From: Enterococcus mediterraneensis
GTDB lineage: Bacteria; Bacillota; Bacilli; Lactobacillales; Enterococcaceae
Direction: 5' to 3'
Assembly: GCF_900604485.1 (NCBI RefSeq)
Contig: NZ_UWOP01000001.1
Coordinates: forward strand, 915,501-979,500
DNA: 64,000 nucleotides
Shown here: positions 62,382-64,000 of the stretch, piece after piece
How positions within the stretch are numbered: the first letter of the stretch is position 1
Layout of the letters: each line of letters begins with the position of its first letter
The notes under the pieces: model-generated
Databases searched by the model: none
What the model was told of the DNA's origin: nothing
The model's input: the letters and a program-made list of their open reading frames with translations, nothing else
Position numbers and translations under genes: made by a program

Positions 62382-64000
62382 ATGACCAAACAAGCGAAGA
62401 AATGGTCCTTTGCCGGACTTTTAGTAGCGATGGGTGTGGTTTATGGTGATATCGGAACCAGCCCCCTTTATGTTATGAAAGCTATTGTAGAGGAAAATGG
62501 CGGGCTAAAAAGTATCAACCCCGACTTTATTCTTGGCGCCGTTTCATTGATTTTCTGGACACTGACTTTATTGACGACCGTCAAATATGTCATGATTGCA
62601 TTGAATGCTGATAACCATGGTGAGGGCGGCATTTTTTCTTTATACACATTGATCCGTAAAAGCGGGAAATATATTATCATCCCTGCCATGATCGGAGGGG
62701 CCGCGTTGTTGGCCGATGGTGTTCTTACTCCAGCCGTCACAGTAACGACTGCGGTTGAAGGTCTGCGAGGCATTCCGATTTTTTTTGAACGTTTTGGAAT
62801 GGATCAAAATGTCATTGTAGGGATCACATTGGTCATCCTTTTGGTTTTATTCGCTGTACAGCGCTTTGGTACCGACAATGTGGGAAAAGCATTTGGACCG
62901 GTGATGTTTGTGTGGTTCACGTTTTTAGGGATTGTCGGCATCATGAATTTTAGTCACGACCTTTCTGTTTTTCGAGCATTGAATCCGTGGTATGCGTTTC
63001 GTTTATTAACTAGTCCTGAAAATAAACTAGGCTTGTTTATTTTAGGAAACGTCTTTCTAGCTACTACTGGTGCTGAAGCCCTTTACTCCGACATGGGGCA
63101 CGTCGGTAAAATGAACATTCGGATCAGCTGGCCATATATCAAGGTCTGCTTGATGTTGAATTATTTAGGACAGGCGGCTTGGTTATTGCAAGCCTATCAA
63201 GATCCTGAGATCCAAGCCATCGAACAATTGAATCCATTTTTCAGAATGCTGCCAGACAGCTGGATGATTTTCGGTGTTGGTTTTGCTACCATCGCGGCGA
63301 TCATCGCTTCGCAAGCTTTGATTTCCGGTTCATTCACTTTGGTTTCTGAAGCTATCAAATTAAAATTACTGCCTCGCTTAAAAATCATTTATCCCGGAAA
63401 ATCTATCGGACAAATGTATATTCCGGCAGTCAATATGATTTTGTGGTTGGCTTGTTCAGTGGTCGTTTTGACTTTCCGTACTTCTTCCCATATGGAAGCG
63501 GCGTACGGACTATCCATTACTGTTACTATGCTGATGACTACGGTCCTGCTTTATTTCTATTTAGTTCAAACTGGACGTTCACGGATCTTTTCCTTAGCAA
63601 CAACCCTGTTTTTTGGGATCATTGAATCAGTTTTCTTCATTTCCAGTGTCACGAAATTTTTCCGCGGTGGTTTCGTTGCTGTGGCTATCGCCGCTGTCAT
63701 CTTGATTTTAATGACGATCTGGGAACGAAGCAATATCATCCAAGAAAGGGTCTCAGAAGAAGTCGATCTGAAAGATTATCTGCCGCAACTGGCGCAATTG
63801 CGAAACGATGACTCACTGCCTTTCTACCAAACAAATGTGGTATTTTTGGTTCCTAAAATGGAAGGCGACCAAATCGGACGGCAATTTCTTTACTCTATCC
63901 TAGACAAACAACCGAAACGCGCGAAGGTTTATTGGTTCGTCAATGTAGAAGTCACTGATGAGCCTTATACACAAGAATTTTCTGTTGATACGATGGGAAC
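62382..64000 (+). CDS. kup: Kup potassium transporter (partial, runs off window)
   Basis: [20 protein letters not shown] begins a K+ uptake permease of the KUP/HAK family: [60 protein letters not shown] and [20 protein letters not shown] are family signatures. Twelve helices are followed by a cytoplasmic C-terminal domain that begins near residue 460; the end lies beyond the window. GGAGG 8 bases before ATG. Confidence 0.95.
   Translation, partial: MTKQAKKWSFAGLLVAMGVVYGDIGTSPLYVMKAIVEENGGLKSINPDFILGAVSLIFWTLTLLTTVKYVMIALNADNHGEGGIFSLYTLIRKSGKYIIIPAMIGGAALLADGVLTPAVTVTTAVEGLRGIPIFFERFGMDQNVIVGITLVILLVLFAVQRFGTDNVGKAFGPVMFVWFTFLGIVGIMNFSHDLSVFRALNPWYAFRLLTSPENKLGLFILGNVFLATTGAEALYSDMGHVGKMNIRISWPYIKVCLMLNYLGQAAWLLQAYQDPEIQAIEQLNPFFRMLPDSWMIFGVGFATIAAIIASQALISGSFTLVSEAIKLKLLPRLKIIYPGKSIGQMYIPAVNMILWLACSVVVLTFRTSSHMEAAYGLSITVTMLMTTVLLYFYLVQTGRSRIFSLATTLFFGIIESVFFISSVTKFFRGGFVAVAIAAVILILMTIWERSNIIQERVSEEVDLKDYLPQLAQLRNDDSLPFYQTNVVFLVPKMEGDQIGRQFLYSILDKQPKRAKVYWFVNVEVTDEPYTQEFSVDTMG

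Overview
The window is a Firmicutes chromosome segment, almost certainly Enterococcus (my inference from gene content, strong GGAGG ribosome sites, an oppBCDF locus with a TnpB-like gene beside oppF, T-box leaders, and A118/TP901-like phage genes; species not determined). It holds a complete siphovirus prophage of about 38 kb followed by about 25 kb of ordinary chromosome.

PROPHAGE (about 555-38530). It splits a host secreted 5'-nucleotidase/metallophosphoesterase gene: the N-terminal part is at 38504-39178 and the rest at 1-571, both on the minus strand. A 17-bp core with one mismatch lies at each junction. Read from the integrase end: tyrosine integrase and CI-type repressor (+ strand); Cro-like protein and the early genes (minus strand: small proteins, Rha/ORF6C antirepressor, Sak annealing protein, HNH nucleases, a replication protein carrying an iteron-type origin inside its gene, SSB); an accessory block with a second, short tyrosine recombinase, a 26-bp inverted repeat, a DNA methyltransferase gene split in two by an HTH gene, a second methyltransferase and an exonuclease; many small overlapping ORFs; the ArpU late regulator; a late promoter region with a tRNA-Lys and a tRNA-like element; packaging (TerS carrying an internal HNH domain, TerL), portal, head, connectors, tail (with a probable frameshifted chaperone pair), tape measure, Dit, Tal/fibre, and the lysis cassette (XhlA-like, holin, amidase). 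At the far left end a LexA-box operon (+ strand) encodes a YolD-like protein and a small partner.

CHROMOSOME (38504-64000). Interrupted nucleotidase; metG; small membrane gene; NUDIX/NrtR-type regulator; then an oligopeptide transporter locus oppBCDF (minus) that ends with a gene for a nuclease-dead, C-terminally truncated TnpB relative (TldR type). Downstream of it is a predicted guide-RNA scaffold whose first 7 guide bases match, after a TTTAA motif, the -35/-10 spacer of the oppA promoter. This suggests RNA-guided repression of peptide uptake. After that come a GNAT acetyltransferase, rlmN, a BceAB-like ABC pair, ftsK, an amino-acid ABC operon under a (partly duplicated) T-box leader, a prolyl-tRNA-deacylase-like protein, a FocA-family channel, and a Kup potassium transporter that runs off the end.

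The most interesting items are the TldR-guide-target set in the opp locus, the recombinase/inverted-repeat/split-methylase block in the prophage, the HNH domain inside TerS, and the SOS-controlled YolD operon without a polymerase.
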